The notes beneath the pieces were generated by a model. The model did no database searches and had not been told where the DNA came from. It saw only the letters and a program-made list of their open reading frames with translations. Of a stretch of 64,000 bases of DNA, positions 25,451-33,711 are shown piece by piece (the first letter of the stretch is position 1; each line of letters opens with the position of its first letter). Location of the stretch: NCBI GenBank assembly GCA_905181865.1, contig CAJIZG010000002.1, positions 124,001 to 188,000 of the forward strand. The letters are read 5' to 3'. The DNA comes from Urechidicola croceus (GTDB lineage Bacteria > Bacteroidota > Bacteroidia > Flavobacteriales > Flavobacteriaceae). The translations under genes were made by a program, and so were the position numbers.

Positions 25451-26573
25451 TCATCAAAAACACGCCAAAATAACTCGGAGAAATAACGGGAATTATGCTT
25501 CGAACGAAATTTCGTTTTTGGGTGTAAAATGCTCTATAATTAGTAGTTTGGTCGAAAATATTGCTAAAAAAAATCAAAAATTAGCAAAAATAGCATATTT
25601 GGATGCAAGTCATGCTGATGCGATTAAAGCGCCAATAATGGATGTATTTACATTTCATCATTCCGGAAATTTAGATGTTAATGCAGCAAATGCGTTAAAT
25701 AAGTTCAATGCAAGAATTCAATTGTCGCAATATGACTTAGTTTGCATCAATGGAAATCATTACCAAGGAGCGCAGCAAGTTTTGATTTTAGACAATGAGA
25801 AAGAGGCTTCGGTTAAAAAGAGATTACAACAATTGACGGATGTACAATTTGTGATTAAAATGAAATCGGATTCTAAGTACTTTGATTTTTTAGAAGATCA
25901 AGTTCCAAATATAAAAACACTACCGTGTTTTTTGATTGATGCATTGGATGAAATAGGAAGCCATATCTCGTCACTTATAGAAAGTTCTAAACCTGATATT
26001 CAAGGGTTGGTTTTAGCAGGTGGTCAGAGTACACGCATGGGAACGGATAAAGGATTGTTAAATTATCATGGTCTTCCGCAACGTGAATACTTGTATAATT
26101 TGTTTCAAGAATTTTTCCCTAGAAAAGATGAAGATCAATTAGGAGTTTATTATTCCGTCCGTCAACATCAAGATATTTCGGGAAATACAATTATAGATAA
26201 ATTTAAAGACTTAGGACCTTTTGGAGGTATTTGTTCTGCCTTTCAAGAGAATCCAAATACGGCATGGTTAGTTGTGGCAACGGATGTTCCATTTATAAGT
26301 AAAGAAATTTTAGAATTGCTGTTTTCTAGAAGGAATCCATCAAAAATAGCAACAACATTTAAAGGAGCGAGCAAAGAATTTCCAGAACCGCTAATCACGA
26401 TTTGGGAACCAAAAGCATATCCAGTATTGTTGAATTATTTGTCACAGGGATATTCGTGTCCAAGAAAAGTATTGATAAACTCTGATGTAGAAATCGTTGA
26501 AATTGATGATGCTATTATTAGAAATATCAATACGCCACAAGAGTTTGATACGGTAAAGAAAGAATTAAAATAA
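25443..26573 (+). CDS. mobA: Molybdenum cofactor guanylyltransferase (MobA-like) with an extra N-terminal domain
   Basis: Residues about 185-376 are a MobA nucleotidyltransferase: QGLVLAGGQSTRMGTDKG (about 181-199) holds the GTP-binding and catalytic motif, and DLGPFGGICSAF and VATDVPFISKEIL follow. Together these attach GMP to molybdopterin. Residues 1-180 (KHAKITRRNNGNYASNEIS, LAKIAYLDASHADA, YDLVCINGNHYQGAQQVLIL) form a domain that I recall in flavobacterial MobA proteins but cannot assign. It lacks an obvious P-loop, so it is not a plain MobB fusion. It overlaps moaC by 8 bases. Confidence 0.85.
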   Translation: MGNHQKHAKITRRNNGNYASNEISFLGVKCSIISSLVENIAKKNQKLAKIAYLDASHADAIKAPIMDVFTFHHSGNLDVNAANALNKFNARIQLSQYDLVCINGNHYQGAQQVLILDNEKEASVKKRLQQLTDVQFVIKMKSDSKYFDFLEDQVPNIKTLPCFLIDALDEIGSHISSLIESSKPDIQGLVLAGGQSTRMGTDKGLLNYHGLPQREYLYNLFQEFFPRKDEDQLGVYYSVRQHQDISGNTIIDKFKDLGPFGGICSAFQENPNTAWLVVATDVPFISKEILELLFSRRNPSKIATTFKGASKEFPEPLITIWEPKAYPVLLNYLSQGYSCPRKVLINSDVEIVEIDDAIIRNINTPQEFDTVKKELK

Positions 26574-26580
26574 ATATTAT

Positions 26581-26607
26581 GTCACCCTGAATTTGTTTCA
26601 GGGACTC
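26581..26607. repeat. Dispersed repeat, family C copy
   Basis: GTCACCCTGAATTTGTTTCA followed by GGGACTC, an imperfect hairpin (CCCTGAA / TTCAGGG). This sequence type is common between genes in flavobacteria. Confidence 0.6.
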
Positions 26608-26657
26608 ATTAAGTAAGAAGTTTTCTGATTCAGCATCAGTTATAAAAATAAAAATAT

Positions 26658-26843
26658 ATGTTATCAATAGGAGTATTATTTTTTGCAATCGGATTTATTC
26701 TAATTATTTTTAATTCTATAGATTTCTCTTTTGTAAGAGATCAGAAAAAAGATAAGAGCCAACTAATTGCAGGAATCGCATTTGTAGTAGTAAGTGTGTT
26801 TTTGTTATTTATATCGATAAAGAATTTAATGCAACTCGAATAA
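26658..26843 (+). CDS. Small two-span membrane protein of unknown function
   Basis: 61 residues with two hydrophobic helices (about 3-19 and 38-55) separated by a charged loop (RDQKKDKSQ), and no recognisable motif. The stop TAA is 1 base from the moeB start, so it is probably read with moeB. Its role is unknown. Confidence 0.7.
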   Translation: MLSIGVLFFAIGFILIIFNSIDFSFVRDQKKDKSQLIAGIAFVVVSVFLLFISIKNLMQLE

Positions 26844-26844
26844 T

Positions 26845-27939
26845 ATGTCTGAGGTTACTAAAAGTAAAATATTTCAACGTCAAACAACGCTGCAAGAAAT
26901 TGGAAATTCTGGACAAGAGGCTTTGCAAAATGCTTCAGTAACTATTATTGGTTGTGGTGGTTTAGGATCTGTTGCTGCTATTTATTTAGCGGCTAGTGGA
27001 GTTGGAAATTTACATTTGGTAGATTTTGACACGATTGATATTAGTAATTTACATCGACAAGTATTTTATACGCTAGACGATGTAGGGAAATCTAAAGCTG
27101 AAGTGCTAGGAACGTATATTGGAAAAATATCTCCTTTTGTAAAGGTGTCTTATTCAAAACATGCGGTATCCAAATCTAATGCTATTGAGATTATTTCTGA
27201 ATCAGAAATTGTATTGGATTGTACAGATGTGCTTCCAGTAAAATATTTACTGAATGATTTGTGTGTGTTACAAGATAAAGTTTTGGTGTATGGATCCTTG
27301 TATAAGTTTGATGGGTATGCTGCTACCTTTAATCATGTGAATGCTGACGGTTCTCGATCTACTAATTTAAGAGATGCTTTTCCAGAGATTTCTACAGATA
27401 ATATCCCTAACTGTTCTCAGTTGGGAACGCTCAATACCATTGTTGGAATTATTGGATTATTGCAAGCGAATGAAGTTTTAAAAATCGTTACAGGTGTGGG
27501 AGAACCCTTAATAAATCAATTGTTGATTTATAATTCTAGTGAGAATAGTCAGTTTCAAATGAAATTGAATGCTAAATTTTCTAAGGAAAAAGTTCAGGCT
27601 ATTTATAAAACGGAAACGTATGAGCAAGTTACTTGTGAAATAGATAAAGAAATCGAAATGTCTCAAGCTGTTTTTAAAGATATTTTGGAAAATTCAAAGA
27701 ATGAATACTCTGTAGTTTCTGTAATTGAAAACGTAGTGCAGAAACTGCCTTTCGTAGTTGATGAAAAAGTACCGCTATCTGAATTTGAAGATTGGATTCA
27801 AGAAGGATTTGAGGAATCTAAAAAATATATTTTTGTATGTAATAAAGGAATTATGAGCATGACTGCAGCTACAAATATTATAGAAGATTTTTCCGATGCA
27901 GTTGCCTATAGTTTAGAAGGTGGAATTCTAGAGTATTAA
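26845..27939 (+). CDS. moeB: MoeB/ThiF/HesA-family adenylyltransferase with C-terminal rhodanese domain
   Basis: Adenylates the C-terminal glycine of MoaD (or a ThiS-like partner). In 364 residues, the nucleotide-binding motif is GCGGLGSVAAIYLAASGVG (about 36-54), with the acceptor DFDTIDISNLHRQ and a C-terminal rhodanese-like domain (about 265-364) with Cys in VCNKGIMSM. The position between mobA and moaE/moaD supports MoeB. The Zn-binding C-x2-C pairs of E. coli MoeB are not evident (IPNCSQLGTLN), so a ThiF-like role is not fully excluded. The 3' end overlaps convergent rluF by 4 bases. Confidence 0.85.
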   Translation: MSEVTKSKIFQRQTTLQEIGNSGQEALQNASVTIIGCGGLGSVAAIYLAASGVGNLHLVDFDTIDISNLHRQVFYTLDDVGKSKAEVLGTYIGKISPFVKVSYSKHAVSKSNAIEIISESEIVLDCTDVLPVKYLLNDLCVLQDKVLVYGSLYKFDGYAATFNHVNADGSRSTNLRDAFPEISTDNIPNCSQLGTLNTIVGIIGLLQANEVLKIVTGVGEPLINQLLIYNSSENSQFQMKLNAKFSKEKVQAIYKTETYEQVTCEIDKEIEMSQAVFKDILENSKNEYSVVSVIENVVQKLPFVVDEKVPLSEFEDWIQEGFEESKKYIFVCNKGIMSMTAATNIIEDFSDAVAYSLEGGILEY

Positions 27940-28655
27940 ATCGTCTTAGAAGAATCACTAACCAATCGATTGATTTCCTTCATTTCCTTTGCTGTTAATT
28001 CGCGGTATTGACCCACAGAAATATCTAACAAAACATTCATTATTCTGACACGTTTTAGTTTTGTAACTCGATATTCTAGAAATTCACACATACGTCGAAT
28101 TTGACGATTTAAACCTTGCGTTAAAATAATTTTAAATCGGAATTCATCGATTTGCTCTACAAGACATTTACGAGTGTACGTATCAAGAATTGGAACACTA
28201 TTCCCCATACGTTTTATAAATTCCTCTGTAATAGGTTTATTTACCGTGACAATGTATTCCTTTTCGTGATTGTTTCTAGCCCGTAATATTTTATTGACAA
28301 TGTCGCCGTCATTGGTTAAAAAAATCAAACCTTCACTGGGCTTGTCTAATCTACCTATAGGAAAAATTCGAGTAGGATAATTGATGTAATCAATAATGTT
28401 ATTTTGCTCCCTTTTTGTATCTGTTGTACACACGATGCCAACAGGTTTGTTGAAGGCCAAATACACAGGTTTTTCTTGAGGTTCAGAAATCAATTTATCG
28501 TCTACGCGAACTTCATCAAGTTCCGTAATTTTTGTTCCCATTTCTGGCACTTTTCCGTTAATAGTGACCCGATTCTGTTCTATTAATTTATCGGCTGCTC
28601 TTCTTGAGCAATATCCAACTTGACTTAAATATTTATTGATGCGTGTTTCCTTCAT
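27936..28655 (-). CDS. rluF: 23S rRNA pseudouridine synthase RluF-like
   Basis: A 239-residue RsuA/RluB/E/F-family enzyme: S4 RNA-binding domain (RINKYLSQVGYCSRRAADKL at about 4-23) and a catalytic domain with GRLDKPSEGLIFLTNDGD, whose Asp is catalytic, plus ILTQGLNRQIRRMCE. The ILRARNNHEKEYIVTV segment is characteristic of RluF (U2604). It converges on moeB and splits the molybdenum-cofactor set without sharing its function. Confidence 0.9.
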   Translation of the reverse strand: MKETRINKYLSQVGYCSRRAADKLIEQNRVTINGKVPEMGTKITELDEVRVDDKLISEPQEKPVYLAFNKPVGIVCTTDTKREQNNIIDYINYPTRIFPIGRLDKPSEGLIFLTNDGDIVNKILRARNNHEKEYIVTVNKPITEEFIKRMGNSVPILDTYTRKCLVEQIDEFRFKIILTQGLNRQIRRMCEFLEYRVTKLKRVRIMNVLLDISVGQYRELTAKEMKEINRLVSDSSKTI

Positions 28656-28705
28656 TTTTATTAAATATATTTAAATGCACTAAGCACTTATAGCAGTAAT
28701 TTGGA

Positions 28706-28727
28706 TATTGAGCGGAGTCGAAATCTC
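28706..28727. repeat. Dispersed repeat, family A copy
   Basis: ATTGAGCGGAGTCGAAATCT, in the gap between moaE and rluF. Confidence 0.6.
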
Positions 28728-28733
28728 ATTTTA

Positions 28734-29159
28734 TTATGGAGTTGAATTTACCCAAACTTCACCATCGGAAAAATGTTCTTTTTTCCAAATAGGAACGGTC
28801 TCTTTCAAAGTGTCTATCGCAAATTGACATGCTTCGAATGAAGTATTTCTATGGGCAGATGACACAGAAATAATTACCGGAATTTCACCAATATTCAACA
28901 TCCCTTTGGCGTGATGAATGGCAATTTTAAAAATATCAAACCTTCCAAGTGCCGCAACGGCTATTTTTTCAATTTCTTTAAGTGCCATTTCTTCATAAGC
29001 AGAAAAGTCTAAAAGGGTTACTTCTTTATTTTGAGTTTTGTTCCGAACCGTTCCAACGAATAAAGCAATTCCGCCACAAGATGAATCTTGTACAAAGTTA
29101 TAGCAATCTTGAAGATTGAGTTTGTCGGCTGTAATTTTTATAGAATAATTTTGCTTCAA
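28734..29159 (-). CDS. moaE: Molybdopterin synthase large subunit MoaE
   Basis: With MoaD it converts cyclic pyranopterin monophosphate to molybdopterin. The 141 residues show GGIALFVGTVRNKT (about 29-42), FSAYEEMALKEIEKIA (about 52-67), IHHAKGMLNIGEIPVIISV, AHRNTSFEACQ and PIWKKEHFSDGEVWV with the catalytic lysines. It is separated from moaD by the divergent DUF3817 gene. Confidence 0.95.
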   Translation of the reverse strand: MKQNYSIKITADKLNLQDCYNFVQDSSCGGIALFVGTVRNKTQNKEVTLLDFSAYEEMALKEIEKIAVAALGRFDIFKIAIHHAKGMLNIGEIPVIISVSSAHRNTSFEACQFAIDTLKETVPIWKKEHFSDGEVWVNSTP

Positions 29160-29210
29160 AATAACTAGAAGATTTATGACTACAAATTTAAAGAATTAAA
29201 TGCTCAAACG

Positions 29211-29218
29211 TATATTTG
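29211..29218 (+). promoter_or_regulatory. -7 promoter motif for the DUF3817 gene
   Basis: TATATTTG, 23 bases before the start at 29242. Upstream, the opposite strand has TAAATTTG at 29183-29190, a likely -7 for divergent moaE. Confidence 0.6.
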
Positions 29219-29241
29219 CATCGAAATTAAAATAGATTTAG

Positions 29242-29520
29242 ATGGAAAAAGTTTTTAGAGTAATTGCATTTTTAGAAGGCGTTTCATATTTACTGTTATT
29301 GTTTATTGCAACACCAGTAAAATACATAGGCAACGATCCGCAATATGTAAAAATGCTAGGAATGCCTCATGGTGTTTTATTTATCATGTATATCATTTTG
29401 GCGTTTATGATTAAAGCTGAGTATAAATGGAATTCAAGACAGTTTTCTGTTATTTTAATCGCTTCGCTTATTCCTTTCGGAACATTTTATGTTGATAAAA
29501 AATATTTGAGAAACAAATAG
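29242..29520 (+). CDS. DUF3817 family membrane protein
   Basis: 92 residues, with three hydrophobic spans, of the DUF3817 (YdzA-like) family: FRVIAFLEGVSYLLLL at the start, KMLGMPHGVLFIMYI in the middle and SLIPFGTFYVDKK near the end. Function unknown. It lies between moaE and moaD on the opposite strand and meets moaD tail to tail. Confidence 0.85.
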   Translation: MEKVFRVIAFLEGVSYLLLLFIATPVKYIGNDPQYVKMLGMPHGVLFIMYIILAFMIKAEYKWNSRQFSVILIASLIPFGTFYVDKKYLRNK

Positions 29521-29522
29521 TT

Positions 29523-29765
29523 CTATCCTCCACTTACTGGAGGAATAAGAGCCACAGTATCTCCGTTTTTCAGCAATGATTCGTCTGTTGCGTATTCCAT
29601 ATTAATTGCTACGGAAAAGCTTTTGTAGTTTCCTAATTTCGGATTTTCGGCAAGAATTTTTTCTTTTAAAAAACCGATACTAGCGTTTTCATCCAACTCT
29701 AATGTTATTGATTTTTGGCCAATAACATCAGCAGTAATTCCAAATAATAAGAGTTGAATCTTCAT
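29523..29765 (-). CDS. moaD: Molybdopterin synthase small subunit MoaD
   Basis: A ubiquitin-fold sulphur carrier ending in the required Gly-Gly (ALIPPVSGG). I chose the ATG at 29765, giving 80 residues from MKIQLLLFGITADVIG. A longer frame from 29834 would add a hydrophobic stretch alien to MoaD and run through the queG promoter. Its partners are MoaE (28.7 kb) and MoeB (26.8 kb). Confidence 0.93.
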   Translation of the reverse strand: MKIQLLLFGITADVIGQKSITLELDENASIGFLKEKILAENPKLGNYKSFSVAINMEYATDESLLKNGDTVALIPPVSGG

Positions 29766-29799
29766 GGATAAAATTTTCAATAAAAATAACCATTTTAAG

Positions 29800-29807
29800 T
29801 ATATTTG
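29800..29807 (+). promoter_or_regulatory. -7 promoter motif of queG
   Basis: TATATTTG. Its last TTG is also the first in-frame TTG of queG, so a start further downstream is equally possible. Confidence 0.5.
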
Positions 29808-30749
29808 AACGAAAAGAACTGGGTGAATCTTCAAGAAAAATATAGCGAAAATATTAAAGGCGAAGCAAAACGTTTAGGGTTTGCATCTTGTGGTATTGCC
29901 AAAGCTACGTTTTTAGAAAAGGAAGCTCCAAGAATGGAGCAATGGCTTAAAAATGGCTTTCAAGGTGATATGCAATATCTAGAGAATAACTATGATAAGC
30001 GATTAGATCCTCGGTTGTTGGTTGATGATGCAAAATCGGTTATTTCGCTGTCTTACAATTATTTTCCGAAAGAAGTGCAAGGCGATGATACTTATAAATT
30101 GGCAAAATACGCTTATGGCCAGGATTATCACCATGTCATAAAATCTAAATTAAAGGAGTTGTATCAATTTATTGAACGAGAAATTGGTGAAATTTCAGGG
30201 AGGGCTTTTGTGGATTCGGCTCCTGTAATGGAAAGGGCTTGGGCAGAAAGGGCTGGTTTGGGCTGGAATGGGAAACATTCATTGCTTATTCAAAAAGAAT
30301 TGGGTTCTTATTTTTTTCTGTCGGAATTAATTCTGGATTTAGAATTGCAATATGACAATCCTTTTCAAACAGATCATTGCGGAACATGTACAAAATGCAT
30401 AGATGCTTGTCCGACAGAAGCGATTTTACCAAATAACACAGTGGATGGAAGTAAGTGTATTTCCTATTTCACAATTGAATTGAAAGAGGAAATCCCAACG
30501 AGTGTTAAAGGAAAATTTGAAGATTGGATGTTTGGTTGTGATATTTGTCAAGATGTTTGTCCATGGAATCGTTTTTCAAAATCTCATTCTGAACCTTTGT
30601 TTCAACCGCATTCGGAATTAATAGATATGACAAAACGAGATTGGGAAGAAATTACAGAGGAGATATTTAGAAAAGTATTTAAAAAATCGGCTGTAAAACG
30701 GACGAAATATGCAGGCTTACAAAGAAATATTAACTTCTTAAAAGAATAA
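29805..30749 (+). CDS. queG: Epoxyqueuosine reductase QueG
   Basis: The last step of queuosine synthesis in tRNA, a cobalamin and iron-sulphur enzyme. In 314 residues, the N-terminal [15 protein letters not shown] and [20 protein letters not shown] (about 135-155) are family hallmarks. Two [4Fe-4S] sites are [16 protein letters not shown] (about 193-208) and [11 protein letters not shown] (about 245-255). Start uncertain: TTG at 29805 overlaps the -7 motif, and GTG at 29823 would give a slightly shorter protein. No ATG is near. Confidence 0.93.
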   Translation: MNEKNWVNLQEKYSENIKGEAKRLGFASCGIAKATFLEKEAPRMEQWLKNGFQGDMQYLENNYDKRLDPRLLVDDAKSVISLSYNYFPKEVQGDDTYKLAKYAYGQDYHHVIKSKLKELYQFIEREIGEISGRAFVDSAPVMERAWAERAGLGWNGKHSLLIQKELGSYFFLSELILDLELQYDNPFQTDHCGTCTKCIDACPTEAILPNNTVDGSKCISYFTIELKEEIPTSVKGKFEDWMFGCDICQDVCPWNRFSKSHSEPLFQPHSELIDMTKRDWEEITEEIFRKVFKKSAVKRTKYAGLQRNINFLKE

Positions 30750-30779
30750 GTTTCCTTAAGCCTGCTGGTTAAATTTAGT

Positions 30780-30787
30780 TATATTTG
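30780..30787 (+). promoter_or_regulatory. -7 promoter motif of maeB
   Basis: TATATTTG, 23 bases before the ATG at 30811. Confidence 0.6.
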
Positions 30788-30810
30788 TTAGTAATAATAG
30801 ACGTCAAATT

Positions 30811-33090
30811 ATGAGTAAATCTAGACTACGACAAGAAGCACTTTTGTATCATGCAAAGCCAAAGCCAGGGAAGATAGAAGTAGTGCCAACTAAGAAATAT
30901 GCTACTCAAAGAGATTTAGCGTTGGCTTATTCACCTGGAGTAGCAGAACCTTGTTTGGAGATTAAAAAAGACAAGAAGAACGCTTACAAATACACTGCAA
31001 AAGGGAATTTAGTAGCAGTTATATCAAACGGAACTGCGGTACTAGGACTAGGAAATATTGGGCCAGAAGCTTCAAAACCTGTAATGGAAGGAAAAGGGTT
31101 GTTATTTAAAATATTTGCAGATATTGATGTTTTTGATATTGAAGTTGATGCGACAGATGTCGATCTTTTTGTGCAAACTGTAAAAGCAATAGCGCCAACT
31201 TTTGGAGGAATAAATTTAGAAGATATTAAGGCTCCTGAAGCCTTTGAAATAGAGAGAAGGTTAAAAGAAGAATTAGATATTCCTGTGATGCATGATGATC
31301 AGCATGGAACGGCGATAATTTCTGCAGCAGCTTTAAAAAATGCAGTTGAAATTGCGGGTAAAGAAATGTCAAGTGTTCAAATAGTTGTTAATGGAGCTGG
31401 AGCCGCTGCAATTTCATGTACGCATTTATACATGGCTCTTGGAGCGAAGAAAGAAAATATTACTATGTGTGATAGTAAAGGTGTTATCAGAACTGATAGA
31501 GACTATTTATCACCAGAAAAACAAAGATTTGCTACAGACAGAGCTATTACCACGTTAGAAGAGGCAGTAATAAATGCGGATGTTTTTATTGGGCTATCAG
31601 TAGCTGATTCAATGACGCCAGGAATGTTATTGTCAATGTCTGAGAAAAAGCCAATTGTTTTTGCAATGGCCAATCCAAACCCCGAAATTGATTATAATGT
31701 AGCGATTAAGACACGTAAGGACGTTATTATGGCCACGGGTCGTTCAGATCATCCTAATCAGGTGAATAATGTACTTGGATTTCCATTTATTTTTAGGGGA
31801 GCACTTGATGTAAGGGCAACAGAAATTAATGAAGAAATGAAAATGGCGGCTGTACATGCCTTGGCAGATTTGGCCAAGTACCCAGTTCCTGAGCAGGTAA
31901 ATATTGTTTATGATGAGGTGAGTTTATCATTTGGAGAAGATTATATTATTCCGAAACCATTTGATCCACGATTAATTTATACAGTGCCGCCAGCAGTGGC
32001 AAAAGCAGCGATGGATTCTGGAGTTGCAACGGAGCCAATTCAAGATTGGGATAAGTATCGCGATTCTTTGATGGAGCGATTGGGGACAGGAAACAAATTA
32101 GTTAGAATGTTGCACAATAGAGCAAAGTCTGACCCAAAGAAGATTGTGTTTGCGGAGGCAGATCATTTAGATGTGTTAAAAGCGGCTCAAATTGTCCATG
32201 ATGAAGGTATTGGAATACCGGTATTATTAGGGAATAGAGATATTATTTTAGAGTTAATGGAGGAAATTGATTTTTTAGGAGATGTAGAAATAATTGATCC
32301 TAAATCAACTAAGCAAAAAAAGAATAGAATACGATATGCAGAGAAATATTGGAAGTCTAGATTGCGAAAAGGAATAAAGTTGTTGGATGCAAGAAAATTA
32401 ATGCATGAGCGTAATTATTATGCTGCTATGATGGTGAATGAAGGAGATTCTGATGCTTTATTAACCGGTTATTCTCGAAATTATTCAGCAGTAGTAAGGC
32501 CTATGATAGAAGCTATTGGGTTAGACAAAGGAGTTACGCGCGTTGCAGCTACCAATTTAATGCTAACCAATAGAGGACCAATGTTTTTGGCCGATACGAC
32601 TATTAATATAAATCCATCTGCCAGAGATTTGGCAAAAATCACACATATGACAGGTAATTTGGCTAGAATGTTTGGGGTTGAACCAAATATAGCACTATTG
32701 TCATTTTCAAATTTTGGGGCATCAAATCATGAGGATGCAAAAAAGGTGAGAGAAGCTACGAGTATATTGCATAAGCATTATCCAAATGTGGTTATTGATG
32801 GAGAAATCCAAGCCGATTTCGCTTTGAATCCTGAAATGTTGAAAGAACAATTTCCGTTTTCGAAATTGGTGGATAAAAAAGTAAATGTATTGATTTTTCC
32901 AAATTTAGATTCGGCAAATATCTGTTATAAAATGATGAAGGAGCTAAATGGCGCGGAGTCAATAGGTCCAATTATGTTAGGTCTGAAAAAACCAGCACAT
33001 GTTTTGCAATTAGGATCGAGTGTTGATGAAATGGTAAATATGGCTGCAATTGCAGTCATTGATGCTCAAAATAAATCAAAAAAGAAATAA
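30811..33090 (+). CDS. maeB: NADP-dependent malic enzyme with phosphotransacetylase-like domain (MaeB)
   Basis: Oxidative decarboxylation of malate to pyruvate, giving NADPH. Of 759 residues, about 1-425 form the malic enzyme (AYSPGVAEPCLEI at about 38-50, NLEDIKAPEAFEIE, VVNGAGAAAISC). Residues about 430-759 are a phosphate acetyl/butyryltransferase-like domain (KIVFAEADHLDVLKAAQI), which in MaeB-type enzymes is regulatory. Single gene, followed by ruvA with its own promoter. Confidence 0.95.
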   Translation: MSKSRLRQEALLYHAKPKPGKIEVVPTKKYATQRDLALAYSPGVAEPCLEIKKDKKNAYKYTAKGNLVAVISNGTAVLGLGNIGPEASKPVMEGKGLLFKIFADIDVFDIEVDATDVDLFVQTVKAIAPTFGGINLEDIKAPEAFEIERRLKEELDIPVMHDDQHGTAIISAAALKNAVEIAGKEMSSVQIVVNGAGAAAISCTHLYMALGAKKENITMCDSKGVIRTDRDYLSPEKQRFATDRAITTLEEAVINADVFIGLSVADSMTPGMLLSMSEKKPIVFAMANPNPEIDYNVAIKTRKDVIMATGRSDHPNQVNNVLGFPFIFRGALDVRATEINEEMKMAAVHALADLAKYPVPEQVNIVYDEVSLSFGEDYIIPKPFDPRLIYTVPPAVAKAAMDSGVATEPIQDWDKYRDSLMERLGTGNKLVRMLHNRAKSDPKKIVFAEADHLDVLKAAQIVHDEGIGIPVLLGNRDIILELMEEIDFLGDVEIIDPKSTKQKKNRIRYAEKYWKSRLRKGIKLLDARKLMHERNYYAAMMVNEGDSDALLTGYSRNYSAVVRPMIEAIGLDKGVTRVAATNLMLTNRGPMFLADTTININPSARDLAKITHMTGNLARMFGVEPNIALLSFSNFGASNHEDAKKVREATSILHKHYPNVVIDGEIQADFALNPEMLKEQFPFSKLVDKKVNVLIFPNLDSANICYKMMKELNGAESIGPIMLGLKKPAHVLQLGSSVDEMVNMAAIAVIDAQNKSKKK

Positions 33091-33099
33091 TAATTTCAG

Positions 33100-33107
33100 T
33101 ACATTTG
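33100..33107 (+). promoter_or_regulatory. -7 promoter motif of ruvA-sprA
   Basis: TACATTTG, 18 bases before the ruvA ATG. sprA follows ruvA after only 4 bases, so this promoter probably also feeds sprA. Confidence 0.55.
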
Positions 33108-33125
33108 AGCAAATAATGCTATAAA

Positions 33126-33707
33126 ATGATAACTCATTTACGAGGAAAATTAATTGAAAAAAACCCAACATATCTTATCGTTGAATGCGGTGGCGTTGGA
33201 TACTTAGCTCATATTTCATTGAATACTTTTTCAACAATTGGCGATGAAGAATCCGTATTACTTTATACCTATTTGTCTGTAAAAGAAGATTCTCAAACAA
33301 TTTATGGTTTTGCTGAGAAATTGGAACGTGAAATATTTAAATTATTAATTTCCGTTTCTGGAGTAGGGCCGAGTATCGCTAGAACGATGCTGTCTTCGAT
33401 GTCTACTCATGAAATTCAGCAGTCTATTGCTTCCGGCGATGTCGCCGTTATTCAGTCTGTAAAAGGGATAGGGGTTAAAACCGCACAACGTGTAATTATT
33501 GATCTTAAAGATAAAATTATAAAGACCTACGGATTGGATGAAGTTTCAGTAATTAAAAGCAATACTAGCAAGGATGAGGCGTTAATAGCTCTAGAGGTTC
33601 TAGGGTTTAATTCAAAGCAATCTGATAAAGTGTTAGATAGGATTTTGACAGAAGATAATTCTTTAGGAGTAGAAGATCTAATTAAGAGAGCGTTAAAGAA
33701 CTTGTAA
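33126..33707 (+). CDS. ruvA: Holliday junction branch-migration protein RuvA
   Basis: 193 residues binding four-way DNA junctions and loading RuvB. There is an OB domain (about 1-62, MITHLRGKLIEKNPTYLIVE), the two helix-hairpin-helix motifs SVSGVGPSIARTMLS (about 78-92) and SVKGIGVKTAQRVI (about 113-126), and a C-terminal domain III for RuvB. It directly precedes sprA, a conserved flavobacterial order. Confidence 0.95.
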   Translation: MITHLRGKLIEKNPTYLIVECGGVGYLAHISLNTFSTIGDEESVLLYTYLSVKEDSQTIYGFAEKLEREIFKLLISVSGVGPSIARTMLSSMSTHEIQQSIASGDVAVIQSVKGIGVKTAQRVIIDLKDKIIKTYGLDEVSVIKSNTSKDEALIALEVLGFNSKQSDKVLDRILTEDNSLGVEDLIKRALKNL

Positions 33708-33711
33708 AATA

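Noticed and set aside
29766-29834. N-terminal extension of moaD
   Set aside because: MoaD is about 80 residues and starts MKIQLLLFG. The extension runs across the divergent queG -7 motif.
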